Shown here piece after piece: positions 1-6,145 of a stretch of DNA of 13,890 bases. The notes beneath the pieces are model-generated. The model was not told the origin of the DNA and searched no databases. It saw only the letters and a list, made by a program, of their open reading frames with translations. The DNA comes from JOPF133 sp052144935. GTDB taxonomy: Bacteria; Acidobacteriota; Terriglobia; Bryobacterales; Bryobacteraceae. The translations under genes and the position numbers were made by a program. The DNA is taken from NCBI GenBank assembly GCA_052144935.1, contig JBKQPR010000093.1, positions 1-13,890 on the forward strand. Direction: 5' to 3'. Each line of letters opens with the position of its first letter. Within the stretch, counting starts at the first letter, position 1.

Positions 1-226
1 CCGGCGGGCCGGATGGAACGGAGCGAGACCGCCAAATCTGCCGCGGCTTTCGCGTTTCACGGCATTTTTCAGGGTTTACGCCGGCGTTGAAAACAAAGTA
101 CTTGACCGGCGGTCTCACAGTAGAAACAGGAGCGTTGATTTCGCAAGGGTTACCGAGCCGCGAGCGTGAGCGAGCGGACGCATTCCCCAAAACGGTTAAG
201 CACCCGAAAGAAAGAAAGGCGACACA
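1..226. other. Non-coding leader upstream of the mla operon
   Basis: No convincing gene is seen here. Short frames run in from the left edge, but none has a recognisable product or the third-position GC bias of the neighbouring genes. TTGAAA (87-92) and TTGACC (103-108) resemble -35 boxes, but no good -10 box lies at the right distance, so I do not call a promoter. A GC-rich stretch at 158-177 carries CGAGCG twice (161-166 and 171-176). The operon promoter is presumably within or just left of this segment. Confidence 0.4.
215..219 (+). promoter_or_regulatory. Ribosome binding site supporting a TTG start for mlaE
   Basis: AAAGG at 215-219, in the purine run AAGAAAGG, sits 7 nt before the TTG at 227. 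This supports the unusual TTG as the true start. No in-frame ATG nearby would keep the N-terminal part of the permease. Confidence 0.55.
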
Positions 227-988
227 TTGACCAACGTTCTGGAAACTACCGGCCAGGTCAGTCTGTTCGGGCTGCGGGCGGTAACGGATGCGTTCCGCCG
301 CCCGCTCGAAGGCAGCCAGATCCTGGAACAACTCGCCGAGGTGGGGTCGAAGTCTCTCCCTCTGGTGATCGCCTCCGGCCTGGCGCTGGGCGCCGTGATG
401 ACGTTCCACACGCGCAGCACGCTGGTGATGTTCGGCGCCGCGCCCATCATTCCCGCCGTGCAGGCGTTCGCCTTCTTCCTCGAGATCGGGCCGCTGGTGA
501 CCGCCCTGCTGGTGGCCGGTCGCGTCGGCTCCGGCATTGGCGCCGTGCTGGCCGATATGCGCGCCACCGAGCAGATCGATAGCATCGAAGCGCTGTCGAT
601 CGACTCTTTCAAGTTCCTGGTGGTGCCCCGCATCATTGCCTGCACTTTGGCGCTTCCGATCCTGACGCTGTTCACGGATTTCTCCGGTCTGCTGGGAGGC
701 TTTCTTGCCGAATTCGCGGCGTCGCGGCTCACTCCGGCGCTCTACCTGTCCCGCGCGTTCTCCGAGTTCCAGTGGGTGAACTTCTGGCCGCCCACGCTGA
801 AGACGGCGGTCTTCGGCTTCGTCATCGGCACGGTCTCCTCGTTCTTCGGCTACACCGCCAATGAAGGCGCGCAGGGCGTGGGGAAGGCGGCCACCCGGAG
901 CGTGGTGGTCTCCTCGCTCCTGATCATCCTGCTGGATGTGCTGCTCATCAAGCTGATTTTTTTCGTTTATCCGGAGAGCGCGTTATGA
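227..988 (+). CDS. mlaE: MlaE-family ABC transporter permease
   Basis: This is the inner-membrane permease of an MCE/Mla-type lipid ABC transporter, 253 residues, the usual size for the family. The family hallmark is clear in the middle: a GRVGSG stretch near residue 92, then the ATEQIDSIEALSIDSFKFLV segment and the PRI motif, followed by long hydrophobic helices. The C-terminus is a further hydrophobic helix ending near FVYPESAL. Translation starts at TTG behind a good ribosome binding site. The stop overlaps the start of the ATPase gene (ATGATG at 985-990), so the two are probably translationally coupled. In E. coli the equivalent protein works with MlaF, MlaD and MlaB to move phospholipids between the membranes; the substrate and direction here are not shown by sequence. 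Family assignment is firm. Confidence 0.93.
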   Translation: MTNVLETTGQVSLFGLRAVTDAFRRPLEGSQILEQLAEVGSKSLPLVIASGLALGAVMTFHTRSTLVMFGAAPIIPAVQAFAFFLEIGPLVTALLVAGRVGSGIGAVLADMRATEQIDSIEALSIDSFKFLVVPRIIACTLALPILTLFTDFSGLLGGFLAEFAASRLTPALYLSRAFSEFQWVNFWPPTLKTAVFGFVIGTVSSFFGYTANEGAQGVGKAATRSVVVSSLLIILLDVLLIKLIFFVYPESAL

Positions 989-1719
989 TGGACAACTCCG
1001 CGATCGTGTTCGACAGCGTCTCGAAATCGTTCGGCGCAAAGCAGGTGCTCAGCGATGTCTCGTGGAGCGTGCCGGAGGGAGAGGCGGTGTGCATTCTCGG
1101 CCGCAGCGGCACGGGCAAGAGCGTAACGCTGAAGCTCATCGTCTCGTTGTTGAAACCGGACCAGGGCAAAATCTGGGTGGACCAGGAGGAGATCACGGGA
1201 ATGGGAGGAACGAATCTCTCCCGCGTGCGCCGGAAAATGGGATTCCTGTTTCAGGACGCCGCGCTTTTCGATTCCCTGACCCTCTATGAGAACCTCGCGC
1301 TGCCGCTGAGGCGGTTGACGCAGAAATCGCAGGCCGAAATCGATTTCACCATCGACCGCGTCCTGGAGCAGGTGGAGTTGTCGTGCGACAAAGGCAAGAT
1401 GCCTGCGGAGCTTTCGGGAGGGATGCGGAAGCGCGCCGGGTTGGCTCGCGCCCTGGTGCTCGAGCCGAAAATCCTTCTCGCCGACGAGCCGAGCAGCGGA
1501 CTGGATCGCATCACTGCCGCGGAGATCGATGAGCTGCTGCTGCGGCAGAAGGCCGAGCACAAGACCACGGTGATCGTAGTTTCGCACGACGTGCACGGCG
1601 TCCGGCGCGTGGCGGACCGCGTGTTGGTGCTGGACCGGGGAAAGGTGATCGCTCAAGGCGCGGTCCCGGAAATCGAGCGCAGCGAGAACGAGATCGCGCG
1701 GAAACTGATCGGGGAGTGA
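985..1719 (+). CDS. mlaF: MlaF-type ABC transporter ATP-binding protein
   Basis: This cytoplasmic ATPase drives the adjacent MlaE permease and has 244 residues. All ATP-binding motifs are present: Walker A GRSGTGKS (39-46), Q-loop Gln90, signature LSGGM (143-147), Walker B ILLADE (163-168, catalytic Glu168), D-loop SGLD and switch His201. The LSGGMRKRAGLARAL form of the signature is typical of the MlaF/Mkl branch rather than of sugar or amino-acid importers. Two ATG codons are adjacent (985 and 988). The first overlaps the mlaE stop; either could be used, a difference of one residue. The MCE gene follows after 7 nt, so the three genes form one operon. All motifs needed for ATP hydrolysis are intact. 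Confidence 0.95.
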   Translation: MMDNSAIVFDSVSKSFGAKQVLSDVSWSVPEGEAVCILGRSGTGKSVTLKLIVSLLKPDQGKIWVDQEEITGMGGTNLSRVRRKMGFLFQDAALFDSLTLYENLALPLRRLTQKSQAEIDFTIDRVLEQVELSCDKGKMPAELSGGMRKRAGLARALVLEPKILLADEPSSGLDRITAAEIDELLLRQKAEHKTTVIVVSHDVHGVRRVADRVLVLDRGKVIAQGAVPEIERSENEIARKLIGE

Positions 1720-1726
1720 AGAGGAA

Positions 1727-3190
1727 ATGAAGAATCCATATGTAAGCGTCGGCCTGTTCGTGATCGCAGGCCTGCTTCTCTTCGGGGCGGGAATGTTCCT
1801 GATCGGCGACCGGCGGCAGGCGTTCGGCCGGCACATCGAGTATTATTCCGAGTTCGCCGATGTGGCCGCCCTTTCGAAAGGCGCCAAGGTGCGGGTAGGC
1901 GGAATGGACGCCGGAGAAGTGATCGCCATCGGCGTTCCCAACTCCCCGGCGTCGCGCTTCCGCGTCCGCTGGAGGATCGACGCCACACTGCGGGGCCTGG
2001 TGCGCGCCGATTCGCTGGCCACTATCGAGACCGAGGGAGTGGTGGGCGGCACGTTCCTCGCAGTGCGTCCGGGCAGCGCGAATTCGCCTGAATCGGCCGC
2101 GCTGGCGACCATTCCGAGTAAAGAACCGATCGAACTGTCGGAGATCCTGACCCGCGGGACCGGCCTCGTGAACGACGCCCAGGCGATGTTGAAGGAAGTG
2201 GGCGGCAAGCTCGGCGGCACGCTGGACACGGTCAACCGGACGGTGTCCAATGTGAACGAACTCGCGGTGGGGCTGAAGCAGGGCCGCGGGACCGCCGGCA
2301 TGCTGCTGCGCGACGAGGCGTTCGCCAACCAGATTCGCCAGACGGCCGCCACGGCGAGTTCCGGCGTCGACGAGATTGTCGCCGGGTTGAAGGCCGGCCG
2401 CGGTCCGGCGGGCATGCTGCTGAGCGACGAAAAGGCAGCGGGCCAGATTCGCGAAGCCCTGAAGAATGTCCAGCAGGCGACCGCCCAGGCCAGTGCCCTC
2501 CTCGCGGACCTGAATTCACAGAAGCTCCCGGAGAAGGCCGGTGGGGTGATCGATCAGGTCAACGCCACCGCGACTCAGGTCAACGCGACCGCGACGCAGG
2601 TCCGTCAAATCGTCTCCGAGATCGGCCAACCGGACCGACAGGGCGTGACGTTGGGAGCGAACATCCGCGACTCGCTGACGAACGCCGACGCCGCCAGTTT
2701 GAATCTGGCCGACGGGACCGAGGCTCTGAAACACAATTTCCTGGTGCGCGGTTTCTTCAAGAGCCGCGGCTACTACAACCTCGACCGGATTGCGCCGGAG
2801 CAGTACCGCCGGGACGCGGCCTTTACCAGCGCCGTGAACTACCGCGCCTGGCTGCCCGCGACGGACCTGTTTCAGGACGGCCCGAACGGGCAGGAGGAAC
2901 TCTCGGCGGCGGGCAAGAGGGCGCTGGACGGCGCTTTCACGGAGAACGGCGATTCGGTGTTCGAAAGTCCCATTGTAATCGAGGGCTACTGCGGCGGCCG
3001 GAGTCCTTCGGATCAGCTCCGGCTGTCGCGCGCCCGCGCTATCCTCGTCCGGCAATATCTGCAGAGCCGGTTCCAGTTGGACTCGAGCAATCTCGGAATC
3101 GTCGCGCTCAAGAACGCGCCGCCGAATGCGGTGCGGCGTCCGACGTGGGACGGAATTTGCATCGTCGTGTTGCGAAAGAAGTCCAAATAG
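1727..3190 (+). CDS. mlaD: MCE-domain (MlaD-like) protein with OmpA-like C-terminus
   Basis: This is the substrate-binding MCE subunit of the Mla-type transporter, 487 residues, much longer than E. coli MlaD (about 180). An N-terminal anchor helix spans about 7-27. An MCE domain covers about 37-116 (SKGAKVRVGGMDAGEV, then EGVVGGTFLAV). Residues 140-300 are helical and repetitive: GRGTAGMLL (186-194) recurs as GRGPAGMLL (225-233), 39 residues later, and VNATATQ is duplicated at 278-291. Residues about 377-487 resemble an OmpA-like domain: IVIEGYCGG, then LRLSRARAILVRQYL, then a final strand. The OmpA match is partial: the usual GHTD-type motif reads GYCGG, so peptidoglycan binding is uncertain. 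MCE proteins form hexamers that channel lipid; a C-terminal envelope anchor would let this one reach further across the periplasm, which is inference. Confidence 0.88.
   Translation: MKNPYVSVGLFVIAGLLLFGAGMFLIGDRRQAFGRHIEYYSEFADVAALSKGAKVRVGGMDAGEVIAIGVPNSPASRFRVRWRIDATLRGLVRADSLATIETEGVVGGTFLAVRPGSANSPESAALATIPSKEPIELSEILTRGTGLVNDAQAMLKEVGGKLGGTLDTVNRTVSNVNELAVGLKQGRGTAGMLLRDEAFANQIRQTAATASSGVDEIVAGLKAGRGPAGMLLSDEKAAGQIREALKNVQQATAQASALLADLNSQKLPEKAGGVIDQVNATATQVNATATQVRQIVSEIGQPDRQGVTLGANIRDSLTNADAASLNLADGTEALKHNFLVRGFFKSRGYYNLDRIAPEQYRRDAAFTSAVNYRAWLPATDLFQDGPNGQEELSAAGKRALDGAFTENGDSVFESPIVIEGYCGGRSPSDQLRLSRARAILVRQYLQSRFQLDSSNLGIVALKNAPPNAVRRPTWDGICIVVLRKKSK
2558..2599 (+). repeat. 21-bp in-frame tandem duplication in the MCE gene
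   Basis: Two adjacent 21-bp units (2558-2578 and 2579-2599) both encode VNATATQ. They differ only at a few wobble positions (GCC/GCG, ACT/ACG). The unit is exactly three heptads of bases, so it extends the predicted coiled region by seven residues, one heptad, without breaking the frame. Confidence 0.8.
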
Positions 3191-3444
3191 CAGGACGCCT
3201 TGGAGCGATGCGCGGCATTCTTAGCGGGTGACAACTAAAGAGCAAGATAGAGATCGACGTGTTTGAATCCCGCTTGGACTCCGATTGCTTTTCACCAACG
3301 CCGGAGGCCGCTCTGACACACAAGACCAACAAGACGGCAAGAATGGCGCTCTTTCCCAGTTGAGACTCGTCTCCGACCGAATCCTGGCTCGATATCGAGC
3401 TGAGCACTTGTTGCGGACTGATAGAATAAACCAAGGAAACAGAG
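3191..3444. other. Intergenic region, no gene seen
   Basis: This segment lies between the MCE gene and the broken oxidase gene. No frame has a recognisable product. It is less GC-biased than the neighbouring operons. TGATAGAAT at 3419-3427 resembles an extended -10 element (TG-n-TAGAAT), but it lies only about 18 nt before the possible GTG start and lacks a matched -35, so it is a weak candidate. No clear terminator hairpin follows the MCE stop. Confidence 0.4.
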
Positions 3445-4171
3445 GTGGGTATGGCCCGAAACGTTGCGGATGTCTTATGGGAAATGCTTGTCAACGCCGG
3501 CGTAAAACGGTGTTACGGCATTGTCGGCGACGCCTTGAATCCCGTGATCGATGCTATGCGTCGAAACGGAAATGTCGACTTTGTACATCTTCGAAATGAA
3601 GAATACGGCGTCTTCGCCGCCGTCGCAGATGCTTACCTCACCGGCGCACCCGCCGCCGTGTGCGGAACCGCGGGACCTGGCGTTGTCCACCTCTTCAACG
3701 GCCTGATGGATGCGCGCAAAGAGCGCGCTCCGGTGATTGCGATCGCGGGCGACGTCGAAACCATGTTAATGGATACGTCTGCACTGGAGGAGATGAATCC
3801 TTATCAGTTCTTCCAAGCCGCGTCTCTTTACACGGCCAGGCTAGTCAATCCCGCTCAGGCTCAGGCCGTCATCGGTACGGCCATACGCACTTCGATCATT
3901 GAGAAAGGCCCTACCGTACTCTCGATTCCCGGGGATGTCGCGGCGAATTGAGGATCCCGACGCAGTCAGCGATGGTCTAACCGAAGCTCTGGCACACAAG
4001 AGCGGTCCGGTTGTAGTGGATGTCGTGGTCGACCCATATGCGCTCGCCATGCCGTCGCACGTACCTTTTCATACCATGAAAGGCCACACGCTCAGCGCTG
4101 CGAAACAGGTGCTAAGCGGCAGAATGGACAGTCTCATAAGAACGGTCGAACACAATATAAGACTACTTTAA
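3445..4171 (+). pseudogene. Broken pyruvate oxidase-like (PoxB-type) ThDP enzyme
   Basis: These are the remains of a thiamine-diphosphate enzyme of the pyruvate oxidase/acetolactate synthase family, closest in feel to PoxB (about 570 residues). The first part (GTG 3445 or ATG 3451 to stop at 3951) carries the N-terminal ThDP-binding domain: GVKRCYGIVGDALN, the catalytic-type Glu in RNEEYGVFAA, and GTAGPGVVHLFNGLMDA, ending at the family's IPGDVA motif. The sequence then jumps, in the +1 frame from about 3935, to the family's extreme C-terminus: RIEDPDAVSDGLTEAL, GPVVVDVVVDP and a final ~40-residue tail. About 320 residues are missing, including the FAD/central domain and the GDG...N metal/ThDP motif. 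With the frame change no active enzyme can be made. The +2-frame piece has its own ATG at 3935, but a ~78-residue tail alone is not a known protein. Its base composition is less GC-biased than the flanking operons. Confidence 0.85.
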
Positions 4172-4338
4172 CCAGATTCCGTCGCAGAACGTTCCTGTAG
4201 CGTTCGGCAGTCACGCAGATACGTCCTCTTCTTTAGACAAGCCGGCCACGGACATGGGTATGCTCTCATGGAAAACCGAGTCGGGCGCGCCGGCAATGTT
4301 CGGGAAATTACACTGCGGGCGCTTCCCGGTGAACCACG
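4172..4338. other. Intergenic region between convergent genes, no gene seen
   Basis: This short gap separates the broken oxidase gene from the 3' end of the minus-strand sigma factor gene. Only a weak GAACG/CGTTC inverted repeat (4187-4191 and 4201-4205, 9-nt loop) is visible, without a T-run. On the minus strand just past the sigma stop there is no anti-sigma or FecR-like frame. Confidence 0.4.
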
Positions 4339-4896
4339 TCACGCAGCCTTGCGCTCGAGGTCCCGGAGCGGGGCCAAATGCGCGGCCAGCTTCTTCTTAG
4401 AATTGAAAACTCTCCACTGGACCGTGCCGATGGGAATGGCCTGAGCGGCGGCGATTTCGTGGTACTCCCACTCCTCGACGAAGCGCAGTGTCATGGTCTC
4501 GCGCTCGCGGGCGTCGAGAAACTTCATCCAATCTCCAAATTCCGCGGCGTGCGCGAAGGGGTTTCGATGGGGGGACGGCAGGAACTCGCTCATCTCCTCG
4601 AGGTCCACCGTAGGAACCTGGCGCGAGCGTTGGGCAAAGTGCCGGCACGCGGCGTTGCGGGCGACTTTAAAGAGCCAGGCGCGGAACAAGCTGCGATCGC
4701 GAAGCTGCGAGGCCTTGCGGTAGACCGTGAGCATCACTTCCTGCGCCAGGTCTTCGGCGACGGTCGTTTCGTGTCCGCGCCGGCGAAAGAAGGCAACCAA
4801 TTGCGGCGAGAAGACACGGAACAGGTCGTTAAAGGAGTCCTCGTCGCCCTGGTCCAGGAAACGTTCCGCCACTGCGCATTCTTGTAAATTGGTCAC
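4339..4896 (-). CDS. ECF-type RNA polymerase sigma-70 factor
   Basis: This is an alternative sigma factor of the extracytoplasmic-function group, 185 residues from a GTG start at 4896. Region 2 covers about 25-90 (AEDLAQEVMLTVYRKA, then FRAWLFKVARNAACRHF). Region 4 covers about 128-172 (AREREtM-type start, a helix-turn-helix around WEYHEIAAAQAIPIGTVQWR, then SKKKL). No region 1 or 3 is present, as expected for ECF factors. I chose the GTG because AAAAGGA (4912-4906) lies 9 nt upstream and the protein then begins like other family members. An in-frame ATG at 4950 would add 18 basic residues. No anti-sigma gene follows. The gene diverges from the cox operon with about 200 nt between the starts, so a shared control region is possible. 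Target promoters cannot be told from the sequence. Confidence 0.9.
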   Translation of the reverse strand: MTNLQECAVAERFLDQGDEDSFNDLFRVFSPQLVAFFRRRGHETTVAEDLAQEVMLTVYRKASQLRDRSLFRAWLFKVARNAACRHFAQRSRQVPTVDLEEMSEFLPSPHRNPFAHAAEFGDWMKFLDARERETMTLRFVEEWEYHEIAAAQAIPIGTVQWRVFNSKKKLAAHLAPLRDLERKAA

Positions 4897-4905
4897 GAAT
4901 GAATG

Positions 4906-4912
4906 TCCTTTT
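4906..4912 (-). promoter_or_regulatory. Ribosome binding site deciding the GTG start of the sigma gene
   Basis: On the minus strand AAAAGGA (4912 down to 4906) precedes the GTG at 4896-4894 by 9 nt. The upstream ATG at 4950 has no comparable site. Confidence 0.55.
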
Positions 4913-4974
4913 CTAATCCCCACTTTGCCGGATTTGCGGGGGGAAAACATCCCGAGATGGGATGGTTTTGGAGT

Positions 4975-5031
4975 GCCGCCGGGGGCAGAGCGCGGAATAA
5001 CCCGATAGCGTTACCGGGCGCTGCCCGCGGC
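4975..5031. other. Bulged 14-bp inverted repeat between sigma gene and cox operon
   Basis: GCCGC (4975-4979), GGGCAG (4983-4988) and CGC (4991-4993) pair in order with GCGGC (5027-5031), CTGCCC (5021-5026) and GCG (5018-5020). This gives 14 pairs with bulges of 3 and 2 nt on the left arm and a loop of about 24 nt. It lies about 70 nt before the coxB start and about 80 nt upstream of the divergent sigma start. There is no T-run, so it is not a typical terminator. It could be a leader-RNA structure of the cox operon or a protein-binding palindrome, or chance pairing in GC-rich DNA. Confidence 0.35.
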
Positions 5032-5048
5032 GCGGCCAGACGCGGCCA
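5031..5048. repeat. CGCGGCCA direct repeat with 10-bp period
   Basis: CGCGGCCA occurs at 5031-5038 and again at 5041-5048, one DNA helical turn apart, in the sigma/cox intergenic region. The spacing would put both copies on one face of the helix, as in tandem operator half-sites. No regulator can be named and the length is short. Confidence 0.35.
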
Positions 5049-5099
5049 ACAAAGTAGGGGCGGCGTCGCTCCTGGTGATTGAGGCCGGACGCATTGGCT

Positions 5100-6122
5100 A
5101 TGAGATTCTGCTCCCGACTCGCTGTTTTATGGGGCTCGGCCGCGATGGCGGTGGCCGCGCAGGCCGGCCCCTTGAGTTCCACGAATATCTTTGCTCCCGC
5201 TTCGACGCCGGCGAAGACGATCTTCGGATTGTCGATGTTCGTGCTGGCGATCACGGCAGTCATCTTCCTGGTGGTCGGCGGACTGCTCGTGTTCTCGGTG
5301 GTCAAGTTCCGGGGGAAGGCGGCGGACGCCGGACGCGAGCCGGCGCAGGTCTACGGGAGCACGCAGATCGAACTGGCCTGGACGGTGATTCCGGTGCTGA
5401 TCGTGATCGTGCTGTTTCTGGCGACGGCGCGGGTGATCCACGGGGTCCAGGATGCGGGGAAGCCGGCGACGGCGCTGGATGTCACGGTGATCGGACACCA
5501 GTTTTGGTGGGAATTCCGATATCCCAAGCTGGGCATCGTGACCGCGAACGAGCTGCACATTCCGGTAAGCGATCCGGCGCATCCGACGCCCACCTTTCTG
5601 AAGCTGCTGTCGGCGGACACGGACCACAGCTTCTGGGTTCCGGAGTTGGGCGGGAAGACCGACCTGATTCCGAATCGCGTGAACCAGATGTGGATGGACC
5701 CGCCGCGGCCGGGAATTTATCTCGGGCAGTGCGCGCAGTACTGTGGAACCCAACACGCCAAGATGTTGCTGCGGGTGTCGGTGGACCGGCCAGCGGATTT
5801 CGACGCGTGGGTGCGCACGCAGCAGCAGGCGGCGATGGAGGACGAGAAAGCGATCGCCGGGAAGCGCGTCTTCGAAACCACCTCGTGCATCAATTGCCAC
5901 GCGGTGAGCGGCACGGCGGCCAACGGACGCTTCGGTCCGGACCTGGGGCACCTGATGAGCCGCGCCACGATCGCTTCGGGAGCGGCGGACAACACGCTGG
6001 AGAATCTGCGTCTCTGGATCCAGAACCCGGACGCCATCAAGCCCGGGTCGCTGATGCCCGCCATGAAGCTGAGCGATGCGGATCTGGACGCGGTCACGGC
6101 GTATCTGGCGACGCTGCGGTAG
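5100..6122 (+). CDS. coxB: Cytochrome c oxidase subunit II, caa3-type with fused cytochrome c
   Basis: This subunit receives electrons for the oxidase. I start it at ATG 5100 (340 residues) because this gives a clean signal peptide (basic MRFCSR, hydrophobic core, AQAG near 20-23). An upstream in-frame TTG at 5079 is possible but has no ribosome binding site. Two membrane helices follow (about 43-66 and 92-112, the second in ELAWTVIPVLIV). The periplasmic cupredoxin has WWEFRYP (136-142) and CuA ligands His176, Cys211, Cys215, His219 and Met222. The carbonyl-donor position between the cysteines is Gln213 where Glu is usual. A C-terminal cytochrome c domain (about 250-340) has heme site CINCH (263-267) and a Met ligand in LMPAM (319 or 322). 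The fusion defines the caa3 type. It is the first gene of the respiratory operon; coxA follows after 23 nt. Confidence 0.95.
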   Translation: MRFCSRLAVLWGSAAMAVAAQAGPLSSTNIFAPASTPAKTIFGLSMFVLAITAVIFLVVGGLLVFSVVKFRGKAADAGREPAQVYGSTQIELAWTVIPVLIVIVLFLATARVIHGVQDAGKPATALDVTVIGHQFWWEFRYPKLGIVTANELHIPVSDPAHPTPTFLKLLSADTDHSFWVPELGGKTDLIPNRVNQMWMDPPRPGIYLGQCAQYCGTQHAKMLLRVSVDRPADFDAWVRTQQQAAMEDEKAIAGKRVFETTSCINCHAVSGTAANGRFGPDLGHLMSRATIASGAADNTLENLRLWIQNPDAIKPGSLMPAMKLSDADLDAVTAYLATLR

Positions 6123-6145
6123 GGCGGAGGAATTGAAGACCAGCT

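Noticed and set aside
3..230. Frame open from the left edge to a TGA at 228-230 that overlaps the mlaE TTG start, suggesting the tail of an upstream coupled gene
   Set aside because: The translated sequence is Arg/Lys-rich, matches nothing I recognise, and its codons lack the strong third-position GC of the real genes nearby.
3419..3427. Extended -10-like TGATAGAAT upstream of the oxidase relic
   Set aside because: No matching -35 box, and the implied transcript start falls on the ribosome binding site of the relic; too weak to call a promoter.
4187..4205. Possible terminator hairpin GAACG/CGTTC between the convergent genes
   Set aside because: Only five pairs with a 9-nt loop and no T-run on either strand.
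5127..5951. Long minus-strand open frame opposite coxB, with similar long antisense frames opposite coxA, coxC and the cytochrome genes
   Set aside because: These are Arg/His/Pro-rich shadows caused by high GC at third codon positions of the real genes; none shows a recognisable domain.
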